This document shows, one piece after another, positions 16,638 to 23,480 of a stretch of DNA of 64,000 nucleotides. The DNA comes from Sphingosinicella sp041916975. Its GTDB lineage: Bacteria; Pseudomonadota; Alphaproteobacteria; Sphingomonadales; Sphingomonadaceae. Numbering within the stretch: the first letter of the stretch is position 1; each line of letters begins with the position of its first letter. A program made the position numbers and the translations under genes. Below the pieces are notes generated by a model. It did not search any database, had not been told where the DNA came from, and saw nothing but the letters and a program-made list of their open reading frames with translations. The stretch is taken from assembly GCF_041916975.1 (NCBI RefSeq), contig NZ_JAYRYK010000001.1:3038001-3102000 (forward strand). Reading direction: 5' to 3'.

Positions 16638-18143
16638 TCAGTTCACCGGGGCGCGGCGCCGGTAGCTGAGCGCTTCGGCGATATGGATGCGGGCCACGCT
16701 CTCCGCGCCTGCGAGATCGGCGAGCGTGCGGGCGACGCGCAGCACGCGGTGGTAACCGCGTGCTGTGAGGCGCATCGATTCTGCGGCCTGCATCAGAAGC
16801 GTGCGGCCGGCGTCGTCGGGTGTCGCGACATCTTCGAGGAGTTTGCCGTCGGCCTCGGCATTGGTGCGGACGCCGTGCGCTTCGTAGCGCGCGGTCTGGA
16901 GCGCGCGGGCGGCGGCGACGCGCGCGGCGACTTCGGCCGAGCCTTCCGCGGGGGGCGGTAGCGCGAGATCGCCGGCGGAGACGGGTTCGACCTCGACGTG
17001 GAGGTCGATGCGGTCCAGCAGCGGCCCGGAGAGCTTCGCCTGATAGTCGGCGGCGCATCTGGGCGCGCGGGCGCAGGCGAGTGCGGGGTCGCTCAGGTGC
17101 CCGCAGCGGCAGGGATTCATCGCGGCGATGAGCTGCACGCGCGCGGGGTAGGTGACGTGAAGCGCGGCGCGCGCGATGCTCACCTCACCCGTCTCCAGCG
17201 GCTGGCGCAGCGAATCGAGCACTTGGCGCTGGAATTCCGGCAGCTCGTCGAGGAACAGCACGCCGAGATGCGCGAGGCTCACTTCGCCCGGCCGCGCCTT
17301 TGCGCCGCCGCCGACGAGTGCCGCCATCGATGCCGAATGGTGCGGCGCGCGGAAGGGGCGGGTGCGGATCAGTTTGCCGCCGTCGAGCGCGCCCGCGACA
17401 GAGGCGACCATCGAGACCTCCAGTGCCTCGCGCGGGGAGAGCGGCGGCAGGATGCCGGGCAACGTGGCGGCGAGGAGCGACTTGCCCGCGCCGGGCGGCC
17501 CGGAGAACAGCAGGTTATGGCCCCCGGCCGCCGCCACTTCGAGCACGCGCTTGGCGGTTTCCTGGCCCTTCACGGCGGCGAGGTCTGGCGCGCCGACGGG
17601 TTCGTCGGCCACGGTCGCCACGGGCGGGCTGAGAAGCTGCGTACCTTTCAGGTGGTTGAGCAGGCTGAGGAGATCGGGCGCGGCGAGCACGTCGCAGCCC
17701 GCCCACGCCGCTTCGCCGCCCTGCGCGGCCGGGCAGATGAGGCCGAGTTCGTTGGACGAGGCGTGGAGTGCGGCGAGCAGCACGCCGGGCACCGGGCTCA
17801 CGCGCCCGTCGAGCGCGAGTTCGCCGACCGCCGCGTAACCGGCGAGCGCTTCGAGATCTACGACGCCCATCGCGGCGAGCAGGCCGAGCGCGATGGGGAG
17901 GTCATAGTGGCTGCCTTCTTTGGGGAGGTCGGCAGGCGAAAGATTGACGGTGATGCGCTGGAAGGGAAGCGCGAGGCCGATGGCGGAAAGCGCCGCGCGC
18001 ACGCGCTCCTGGCTTTCGGCCACGGCCTTGTCGGGCAGGCCGACGATGGTGAACTTGGCACCCCCGCGCGCGATCTGCACCTGCACATCGATACTGCGCG
18101 CTTCAAGCCCGATGAACGCGACTGTCTGCACGCGCGCAACCAT
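16638..18143 (-). CDS. comM: ComM/YifB-family Mg-chelatase-like AAA+ ATPase
   Basis: A hexameric helicase that in naturally competent bacteria promotes branch migration during integration of transforming DNA. An N-terminal Lon-like domain (residues 1-170) precedes an AAA+ domain with Walker A GPPGAGKS, Walker B LFLDELPEF and a C-terminal Mg-chelatase region ending AEALSYRR. 501 residues. The ATG at 18143 is preceded by GGGGGA at nine bases and gives the family N-terminus MVARVQTVAF; earlier in-frame starts are less likely. No competence pilus genes are in the window. Confidence 0.92.
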   Translation of the reverse strand: MVARVQTVAFIGLEARSIDVQVQIARGGAKFTIVGLPDKAVAESQERVRAALSAIGLALPFQRITVNLSPADLPKEGSHYDLPIALGLLAAMGVVDLEALAGYAAVGELALDGRVSPVPGVLLAALHASSNELGLICPAAQGGEAAWAGCDVLAAPDLLSLLNHLKGTQLLSPPVATVADEPVGAPDLAAVKGQETAKRVLEVAAAGGHNLLFSGPPGAGKSLLAATLPGILPPLSPREALEVSMVASVAGALDGGKLIRTRPFRAPHHSASMAALVGGGAKARPGEVSLAHLGVLFLDELPEFQRQVLDSLRQPLETGEVSIARAALHVTYPARVQLIAAMNPCRCGHLSDPALACARAPRCAADYQAKLSGPLLDRIDLHVEVEPVSAGDLALPPPAEGSAEVAARVAAARALQTARYEAHGVRTNAEADGKLLEDVATPDDAGRTLLMQAAESMRLTARGYHRVLRVARTLADLAGAESVARIHIAEALSYRRRAPVN

Positions 18144-18190
18144 GACCAGCATTCCCCCGTTGATGCACCGAAACAATGCATCGAAGGACA

Positions 18191-18219
18191 CCGGTAGAGT
18201 GCGCCAACATTGCCGTCAA
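18191..18219 (-). promoter_or_regulatory. Candidate comM promoter
   Basis: On the minus strand TTGACG (18219-18214) is followed after 17 bases by TACCGG (18196-18191), leaving a leader of about 40 bases. The -10 is weak. Between promoter and gene lies a dyad GATGCA-9 bases-TGCATC (18162-18182) that could be an operator. Apart from these, the 160-base divergent region shows nothing clear except a terminator-like hairpin at 18212-18245 on the plus strand. Confidence 0.3.
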
Positions 18220-18305
18220 ACCCCTGAGGATACGGCCTCTTTTTTGACACGCCGCCGGTGCATCGTGCGCTGCAGAAACGATTCGCGCGTCTTCAAGGAT
18301 TCCCG

Positions 18306-18596
18306 GTGACCACGCCTTCTCCATCCGCACGCAAGCCGCGGCGGCCGCGTTCGCTCGCGCGCCGCGGCGCGGAGATCACGGCGGGCGTGATGCTGATGAT
18401 CCTGTCGCCGATCATCGGCGGGCCGCTGATTCCGGGGCCGTTCGGCTTCATTGGTTCGGCGATCGGGCTCGCTCTCGTGCTCAGAAACTCGCACGGCGCG
18501 CGCAAGCGTTACGTCGGCTTCAAGCGCCGCTATCCGAAAATTGCACACTGGGTGGACATGGGACTTCGCCGCCGCAAACGGCCGCGTCCGGAGTAG
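18306..18596 (+). CDS. Small basic membrane protein, function unknown
   Basis: A 96-residue protein starting at GTG, chosen because AAGGA lies six bases upstream. It has a very basic N-terminus (KPRRPRSLARRG), one long hydrophobic region (about residues 24-60) broken by GGPLIPGPFG, so one hairpin or two short membrane segments, and a basic tail rich in Arg and Lys (RRYPKIAHW, RRRKRPR). The glycine/proline turn recalls small PGPGW-type membrane proteins, but the match is not secure. It precedes the rpmH operon on the same strand. Confidence 0.6.
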   Translation: MTTPSPSARKPRRPRSLARRGAEITAGVMLMILSPIIGGPLIPGPFGFIGSAIGLALVLRNSHGARKRYVGFKRRYPKIAHWVDMGLRRRKRPRPE

Positions 18597-18614
18597 GCGC
18601 GTCCACGCTTTCCG

Positions 18615-18643
18615 TTGACTTTGGGCGCGTGCCTGCCTATGCG
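18615..18643 (+). promoter_or_regulatory. Candidate promoter of the rpmH operon
   Basis: TTGACT at 18615-18620, 17-base spacer, then TATGCG at 18638-18643. This lies just after the preceding gene and would give a leader of about 75 bases containing the hairpin at 18659-18697. Confidence 0.5.
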
Positions 18644-18658
18644 CTCGCCCGAAGGTTT

Positions 18659-18697
18659 CGGCCGCGATTGCGCGAGCACGCGTGCGCGGCCGTTTTT
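18659..18697 (+). terminator. Terminator-like hairpin in the rpmH leader (possible attenuator)
   Basis: CGGCCGCG (18659-18666) pairs exactly with CGCGGCCG (18685-18692), with additional inner pairing, and is followed by five T residues and ATT. It stands only about 30 bases before the rpmH start, with no room for another promoter behind it. It either ends transcription from the upstream gene or attenuates the ribosomal protein operon. Confidence 0.6.
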
Positions 18698-18720
18698 ATT
18701 GATTCGATTCGCAAGAAGGC

Positions 18721-19194
18721 ATGTCCGATGAAGCGCACCTACCAACCGAGCAAGCTCGTCCGCAAACGGCGTCACGGCTTCCGCACGCGCTCCGCGACGC
18801 CGGGCGGCCGCAAGGTTCTGGCGGCCCGCCGCGCGCGCGGCCGCAAGCGGCTGTCGGCGTAGCTCCGACACCCGAGCGGCTCCGTTCGCGGCGTGACTTT
18901 CTCGCCGCGAACAAGGGACGCCGCGCTGTGACCGACGGTTTCATCCTGCTGGCCCGCGACCGCGCCGATGGCGGCGGGGTGCGCGTCGGTTTCACCGTCA
19001 CCAAGAAGATCGGCAATTCGGTCGTCCGCAACCGATTGAAGCGCCGCCTGCGCGCGCTCGTTTCCGAATCGATGCCTGCGCTGGCGTCTCCCGCCCATGA
19101 TTATGTGCTGATCGGCCGCGAGGCCGGGCTGACACGCGCTTATGCCGATCTGATCGCCGATCTGCAGCGCGCCGTGCGGAAGGTCGCAAGATGA
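18721..19194 (+). CDS. rnpA: Ribonuclease P protein component with rpmH nested in its 5' end
   Basis: The protein part of RNase P, which removes 5' leaders from pre-tRNA. The conserved core starts near residue 50 (TPERLRSRRDFL) and includes the RNR signature KKIGNSVVRNRLKRRLRAL near residues 95-113. The only ATG, GTG or TTG in this frame ahead of the core is the ATG at 18721. Translation from there gives 157 residues with a 49-residue Pro/Ala/Arg/Gln-rich extension read out of frame through all of rpmH. The two start codons are separated by four bases. This arrangement is described in Thermus. A non-canonical start near the rpmH stop is the alternative. Confidence 0.7.
   Translation: MSDEAHLPTEQARPQTASRLPHALRDAGRPQGSGGPPRARPQAAVGVAPTPERLRSRRDFLAANKGRRAVTDGFILLARDRADGGGVRVGFTVTKKIGNSVVRNRLKRRLRALVSESMPALASPAHDYVLIGREAGLTRAYADLIADLQRAVRKVAR
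18728..18862 (+). CDS. rpmH: 50S ribosomal protein L34
   Basis: A 44-residue, very basic protein with the family sequence MKRTYQPSKLVRKRRHGF and RKVLAARRARGRKRLSA. AAGAAGG ends eight bases before the ATG, an ideal ribosome-binding site for this start rather than for the ATG at 18721. L34 binds the large-subunit rRNA. The rpmH-rnpA-yidD-yidC order is nearly universal in bacteria. Confidence 0.97.
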   Translation: MKRTYQPSKLVRKRRHGFRTRSATPGGRKVLAARRARGRKRLSA

Positions 19195-19475
19195 TCGGCA
19201 GGCTGGCTGCCCGCATGATGATCCTCGTGGCGCGCGGCTGGCAGCTGACCTTCTCGGCGATCCTGCCGCCAACGTGCCGCTTCGCGCCGTCGTGCTCGGC
19301 CTATGCCATCGATGCTATCGAGCGGCACGGTCCTATCAAGGGTGGCGCGCTTGCGCTTCGTCGGATATTGCGCTGCCATCCGTGGGGCGGTTCGGGGTTC
19401 GATCCCGTCCCCGGTTCCGAAACCATAATGAAGTCGAGGCCCTGCTGCGGGCCGCAAGAAGGTGGTCGAGCTTGA
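19191..19475 (+). CDS. yidD: Membrane protein insertion efficiency factor YidD
   Basis: A 94-residue membrane-associated protein that assists YidC-dependent insertion. The family core PPTCRFAPSCSAYAIDAI with its cysteines is at residues 27-44, followed by RRILRCHPWGGSGFDPVP. The ATG overlaps the rnpA stop as ATGA. The C-terminus overlaps the yidC start. Confidence 0.93.
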   Translation: MIGRLAARMMILVARGWQLTFSAILPPTCRFAPSCSAYAIDAIERHGPIKGGALALRRILRCHPWGGSGFDPVPGSETIMKSRPCCGPQEGGRA

Positions 19476-21169
19476 GCGATAATCGCAACATGTTTCTGGC
19501 GATCCTGTTGTCGATCGTCGTGCTGTTCGGCTGGGCTGCCGTTTCGGAGCGCTTCTTCCCGACGCCGAAGTCCAACGCACCGGTAAGTGCTGCACAGAAG
19601 CCGGATGGCGCAGCGCCGATCGCCGATGCGCCCACCATGCTGCGCGACCGGGCAGCGGTGATCGCTGAAGGCGCACGCGTCGCGATCCGCACGCCCGCGC
19701 TTTCGGGCTCGATCAATCTTGCCGGCGCGCGCATCGACGACCTGCTGCTGCTGCGCCACGACGAGACGCTGAAGAAGGATTCGGCGAATGTCCGCCTGTT
19801 CTCGCCTTCGGGAACGCAGGGCGCGTACTTCGCGGAATTCGGCTGGACCGGGTCCGCGGGCCTGCCGACCGCCGAAACACGCTGGACGGCGAGCGCGCCG
19901 ACGCTGACGCCCGAACAGCCGGTGACGCTGTCGTGGACGAACGCCGCAGGCCAGACCTTCCTGATCGCCCTGTCGGTAGACAAGGACTATCTGTTCACCG
20001 CGAAGCAGAGCATCGTGAACAAAGGCGGCCAGGCGCTCGTCGCGCGGCCTTACGGGCTTGTCGCGCGCGTCGGCACCGGGCCGGACAAGAGCACGTTCAA
20101 CGCCCACACCGGGCCGATCGGCGTGTTCGGCGGCAAAACCGACTACGACAATAATTACGAGGACATCGACGAGGCGCCGGACCGGCAGATCGATTTCAGC
20201 TCGAAGGGCGGCTGGATCGGCTTCACCGACAAATACTGGCTTTCCGCACTCATCCCCGCGAACGACACGACGTTCGACGCGAATTTCCGGGGCGGCGGCG
20301 ACCAGCGCTATCAGGCCGGCGTGCGTGGCGAGCCGATTGCCGTCGGCCCCGGCCAGACCGCCGCGACGACGACGCGCCTGTTCGCGGGCGCGAAGGAGGT
20401 GGACGTCCTCGATCGCTATCAGGATGGTCTCGGCGTCGTTCGCCTCGGCAGCGCCATCGACTGGGGCTGGTTCGAGGTGATCGCGAAGCCGATCTTCCAT
20501 CTGCTCGACTGGCTGTTCGAGAAGACCGGCAACCTCGGCGTCGCCATCATCGGCCTCACCATCCTCATCCGCTTCGTGCTGTTCCCGATCGCGAACAAGC
20601 AATACGCCTCGATGGCGAAGATGCGGCAGGTGCAGCCGAAGATGAAGGCGCTGCAGGAGCGCTACAAGGACGACAAGCTGAAGCTCCAGCAGGAGATGAT
20701 GGAGCTGTACAAGACGGAGAAGGTCAACCCGCTCGCGGGCTGCCTGCCGATCCTGCTGCAGATCCCGATCTTCTACGCGCTCTACAAGACGCTGTTCCTT
20801 GTCATCGATATGCGGCACCAGCCGTTCTACCTGTGGATCAAGGATCTTTCCGCGCCCGATCCGCTGACGCCGGTGAACCTGTTCGGCCTGCTGCCGTTCA
20901 CGCCGCCGCCCTATATCGGCATCGGCGTGCTGCCGATCCTGCTCGGCATCACCATGTGGCTCCAGCAGAAGCTCAATCCGCAGCCGCTCGACGAGATCCA
21001 GCAGAAGGTGTTCGCCATCCTGCCGTGGATGTTCATGATCATCATGGCGCCGTTCGCGGCGGGTCTGCAGCTGTACTGGACGGTGAACAACATCATCTCG
21101 ATCGCCCAGCAGTGGGTGCTGATCCGCAAGCATCCGGCGCCCGCGCCCGAACCTGCCAAAGCAAAATGA
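19472..21169 (+). CDS. yidC: Membrane protein insertase YidC
   Basis: Inserts and folds inner-membrane proteins alone or with SecYEG. The start is TTG at 19472, overlapping the yidD stop as TTGA and preceded by AAGAAGG. It gives MSDNRNMFLAILLSIVVLF, the family N-terminal membrane anchor, followed by a large periplasmic P1 domain (about residues 60-340) and the conserved five-helix core with LFPIANKQYASMAKM and NPLAGCLPILLQIPIFYALYK. 565 residues. The frame is open further upstream, but that part overlaps yidD and is not conserved. Confidence 0.95.
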   Translation: MSDNRNMFLAILLSIVVLFGWAAVSERFFPTPKSNAPVSAAQKPDGAAPIADAPTMLRDRAAVIAEGARVAIRTPALSGSINLAGARIDDLLLLRHDETLKKDSANVRLFSPSGTQGAYFAEFGWTGSAGLPTAETRWTASAPTLTPEQPVTLSWTNAAGQTFLIALSVDKDYLFTAKQSIVNKGGQALVARPYGLVARVGTGPDKSTFNAHTGPIGVFGGKTDYDNNYEDIDEAPDRQIDFSSKGGWIGFTDKYWLSALIPANDTTFDANFRGGGDQRYQAGVRGEPIAVGPGQTAATTTRLFAGAKEVDVLDRYQDGLGVVRLGSAIDWGWFEVIAKPIFHLLDWLFEKTGNLGVAIIGLTILIRFVLFPIANKQYASMAKMRQVQPKMKALQERYKDDKLKLQQEMMELYKTEKVNPLAGCLPILLQIPIFYALYKTLFLVIDMRHQPFYLWIKDLSAPDPLTPVNLFGLLPFTPPPYIGIGVLPILLGITMWLQQKLNPQPLDEIQQKVFAILPWMFMIIMAPFAAGLQLYWTVNNIISIAQQWVLIRKHPAPAPEPAKAK

Positions 21170-21810
21170 CCGGCGTCAGCCCCCGGGAGGCGAACCGGCT
21201 GTTCACGGGGCCGATCGCCTTCGTGAAGTCGGCGCCGACGATGGACGATCTGCCCCCGGCGAACCTGCCGGAGGTGGCGTTCGCGGGGCGTTCCAATGTC
21301 GGCAAGTCTTCGCTTTTGAACGCGCTGACGGCGCGGAAGGGCCTCGCGCGCACTTCGAACACGCCGGGGCGCACGCAGCTTCTCAACATCTTCGATGTCG
21401 GCGAGCCCGCCGTGCTGCGCCTCGTCGACATGCCGGGCTACGGCTATGCCGAGGCGCCGAAGAAGATGGTGGACGCGTGGAAGCGCGCCGTGTTCGATTA
21501 CCTGCGCGGGCGCGCCAATCTGAAGCGCGTGCTGCTGCTGATCGATAGCCGCCGCGGTATCGGCAAGGTCGATGAAGACGTGATGGACATGCTGGACAGC
21601 GCTGCCGTCTCCTACCAGATCGTGCTCACCAAGACGGACAAGGTGAAGGAAAGCTGGGTCGCGAAGCTGCGCGAGGATCTTCCGGCGCTTCTGAAGCGGC
21701 ATCCAGCATCGTTCCCCAGCCTGCTCGCCACCAGCTCCGAAAAGAACCACGGGATCGAAGACCTGCGCGCTGCGGTGCTCGGGGCGGCGAAGGACGAGGC
21801 GGGCATATGA
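21166..21810 (+). CDS. engB: Ribosome-biogenesis GTPase YihA/EngB
   Basis: A 214-residue GTPase needed for assembly of the large ribosomal subunit. Walker A GRSNVGKSS (G1), the NTPGRTQ switch region (G2), DMPGYGYA (G3) and TKTD (G4) are all present. The ATG overlaps the yidC stop as ATGA. Position directly after yidC is common in alphaproteobacteria. Confidence 0.95.
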   Translation: MTGVSPREANRLFTGPIAFVKSAPTMDDLPPANLPEVAFAGRSNVGKSSLLNALTARKGLARTSNTPGRTQLLNIFDVGEPAVLRLVDMPGYGYAEAPKKMVDAWKRAVFDYLRGRANLKRVLLLIDSRRGIGKVDEDVMDMLDSAAVSYQIVLTKTDKVKESWVAKLREDLPALLKRHPASFPSLLATSSEKNHGIEDLRAAVLGAAKDEAGI

Positions 21811-22460
21811 AACTGGTGATCGGCAACAAACGCTACTCGTCGTGGTCGCTGCGCGGCTGGCTCGCGATCAGGCAATCGGGCCTCGCATTCGACGAAGTGG
21901 TGATCCCGATGGATACGCCCGAATTCGCCGCGGCGAAGGCAGATGCCTCGCTGATGCCTTCGGGCACCGTGCCCGTGCTTTGGGATGGCGACGTCGTGGT
22001 GTGGGAGAGCCTCGCGATTATCGACTGGCTCGCCGACCGTGTCGGCCGCGACGTCTTCTGGCCGAAGGATGACGCGGCGCGGGCGCTCGCGCGTTCGATC
22101 GCGGCGGAGATGCACGCGGGCTTCATCAATCTGCGCAGGCACTGCCCGATGAACACCGGGCGGACCTATCCGGCGTTCGCGCTGACGCCTGAGGTGGAGC
22201 GCGACATCGGCCGCATCGACGCACTGTGGCGCGAGGCATTGCATGGTTTCGGCGGTAACGGTGGCCCTTATCTGTTCGGCGCGTTCGGTGCGGCGGACAT
22301 CATGTACGCTCCCGTCGTCACGCGGTTCCGCACCTACGACGTGCCGCTCTCCGATGCATCGGAAGCCTATGTGAACGCCGTTCTCGCTCATCCGTTCATG
22401 CAGGACTGGTATGCGGGCGCGGATGCCGAGGACTGGCGGCTCGACCGGATCGAGTTCTAG
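21807..22460 (+). CDS. Glutathione S-transferase family protein
   Basis: 217 residues with an N-terminal thioredoxin-like domain (MKLVIGNKRYSSWSLRGW, where the serines could stabilise the glutathione thiolate; SGTVPVL with the cis-proline; WESLAIIDWL) and an all-helical C-terminal domain. The substrate is unknown. It overlaps engB as ATGA, so it is the last gene of the rpmH operon. Its TAG stop is the first three bases of the 146-bp repeat copy 2. Confidence 0.85.
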   Translation: MKLVIGNKRYSSWSLRGWLAIRQSGLAFDEVVIPMDTPEFAAAKADASLMPSGTVPVLWDGDVVVWESLAIIDWLADRVGRDVFWPKDDAARALARSIAAEMHAGFINLRRHCPMNTGRTYPAFALTPEVERDIGRIDALWREALHGFGGNGGPYLFGAFGAADIMYAPVVTRFRTYDVPLSDASEAYVNAVLAHPFMQDWYAGADAEDWRLDRIEF

Positions 22461-22603
22461 GACCGATCGCCATTCAGCTCTGACGGCCTGCAAATGGCGG
22501 CTCTCCGCGCTTCCGGTGCTCACGTACCTTTAGTACGCTGCGCTCCGGGTCTCGAAAATCCACCATTTTCGGCACGCCATCTTCTGAATGTCGATCCGCC
22601 CTA
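22458..22603. repeat. 146-bp near-palindromic repeat, copy 2
   Basis: Exactly the length of copy 1. Ends: TAGGACCGATCGCCATTCAG and CTGAATGTCGATCCGCCCTA, complementary at 17 of 20 positions. The central block GCTTCCGGTGCTCACGTACC and the following TTTAGTACGCTGCGC are shared with copy 1. The outer arms read CAAATGGCGG and CCACCATTTT, so a C-to-T change against copy 1 is balanced by G-to-A on the opposite arm. It lies exactly between convergent genes: its left TAG is the GST stop and its right CTA is the TlpA stop. Confidence 0.88.
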
Positions 22604-23464
22604 AAGCGTTTCGCCGCAGCCTTCGTAGCGTTTGCCGTCCAGCGTCATGGTGACGGCGTAGGCGTAGGGCTTGCCGCTCATCGCGTCTTCACACCGCGTC
22701 TTCACGATCGAAACGGCGAGCGACGACTTGCCCTGCGCAGCGGAGAAGCTGCTCGTGCCTTCGAGCGCGAGGCGAGCGGGCGCCTTGAACGTCGCGGTCT
22801 TCGATCCGTAGTCGGCGATCACCTCCACGTCGCGGCCGGTGGCGATGTCCATCGTCCAGCCCGGTTCCTGCCCGACGGCATGGAAATGCACGGTGGGGCC
22901 CGGCGCGGCGGTTTCGGGGAAGCCGCCGGGCTGATCCCACTCGCGCGGGCCGTTGACGCGCCAGATTTCCTTGCCCTCCGCATCGTAGAGCACGGTGAAG
23001 GGCAGCCCCGGCGCGCCGAGCGTGGTGGCGAGCGCACCTTCCTCGTCGAGCAGGATGGTCATGTTCTGAAGCTTCGCCTTCGCAAGGAACGGCTTCACCT
23101 TCCCCCAGCCCTGCAGATCCTGGCTGATGCCGATCACTGCCATTTCGCCGGCCTTCGCCTTCGCAAGTCCGTCGAGCGCGGGCATTTCGGCGATGCACGG
23201 CGCGCACCACGTTGCCCAAAGGTTCACAAGCACCGGTTTGCCGCGGAAATCGGCGAGCGTCACCTTGCTGCCGTCTTCGCGCGCGAAGGCTTGCGTGGGC
23301 GCTGGCGTGCCGGCCTGCGACACGTCCACGACGCCCGCGGCTTTCTTCGCTGCCGGGGCCGCGCTTTCTTGCGAGGCGAGCGCGTCTGCTTTATCGGCCT
23401 CCTTGGCCTTGCCGCAGGCGGAAAGCGGCATGAGAACGAGGATCGCGAACATTACAGACCGCAT
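22601..23464 (-). CDS. TlpA-like thioredoxin lipoprotein with C-terminal COG3650-like domain
   Basis: A lipoprotein: signal MRSVMFAILVLMPLSAC with lipidated Cys17. Residues 50-185 form a thioredoxin domain with active site WCAPC (Cys87, Cys90), so it probably handles disulfides in the periplasm. The last 95 residues (FHAVGQEPGW..., CEDAMSGKPYAY, YEGCGETL) look like the small secreted COG3650-type domain fused on. The ATG at 23464 has GGAG six bases upstream; upstream in-frame ATGs run into argH and lack this. 287 residues. Its start lies only 16 bases from the divergent argH start. Confidence 0.85.
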   Translation of the reverse strand: MRSVMFAILVLMPLSACGKAKEADKADALASQESAAPAAKKAAGVVDVSQAGTPAPTQAFAREDGSKVTLADFRGKPVLVNLWATWCAPCIAEMPALDGLAKAKAGEMAVIGISQDLQGWGKVKPFLAKAKLQNMTILLDEEGALATTLGAPGLPFTVLYDAEGKEIWRVNGPREWDQPGGFPETAAPGPTVHFHAVGQEPGWTMDIATGRDVEVIADYGSKTATFKAPARLALEGTSSFSAAQGKSSLAVSIVKTRCEDAMSGKPYAYAVTMTLDGKRYEGCGETL

Positions 23465-23480
23465 TGCAAGCTCCAATGAC

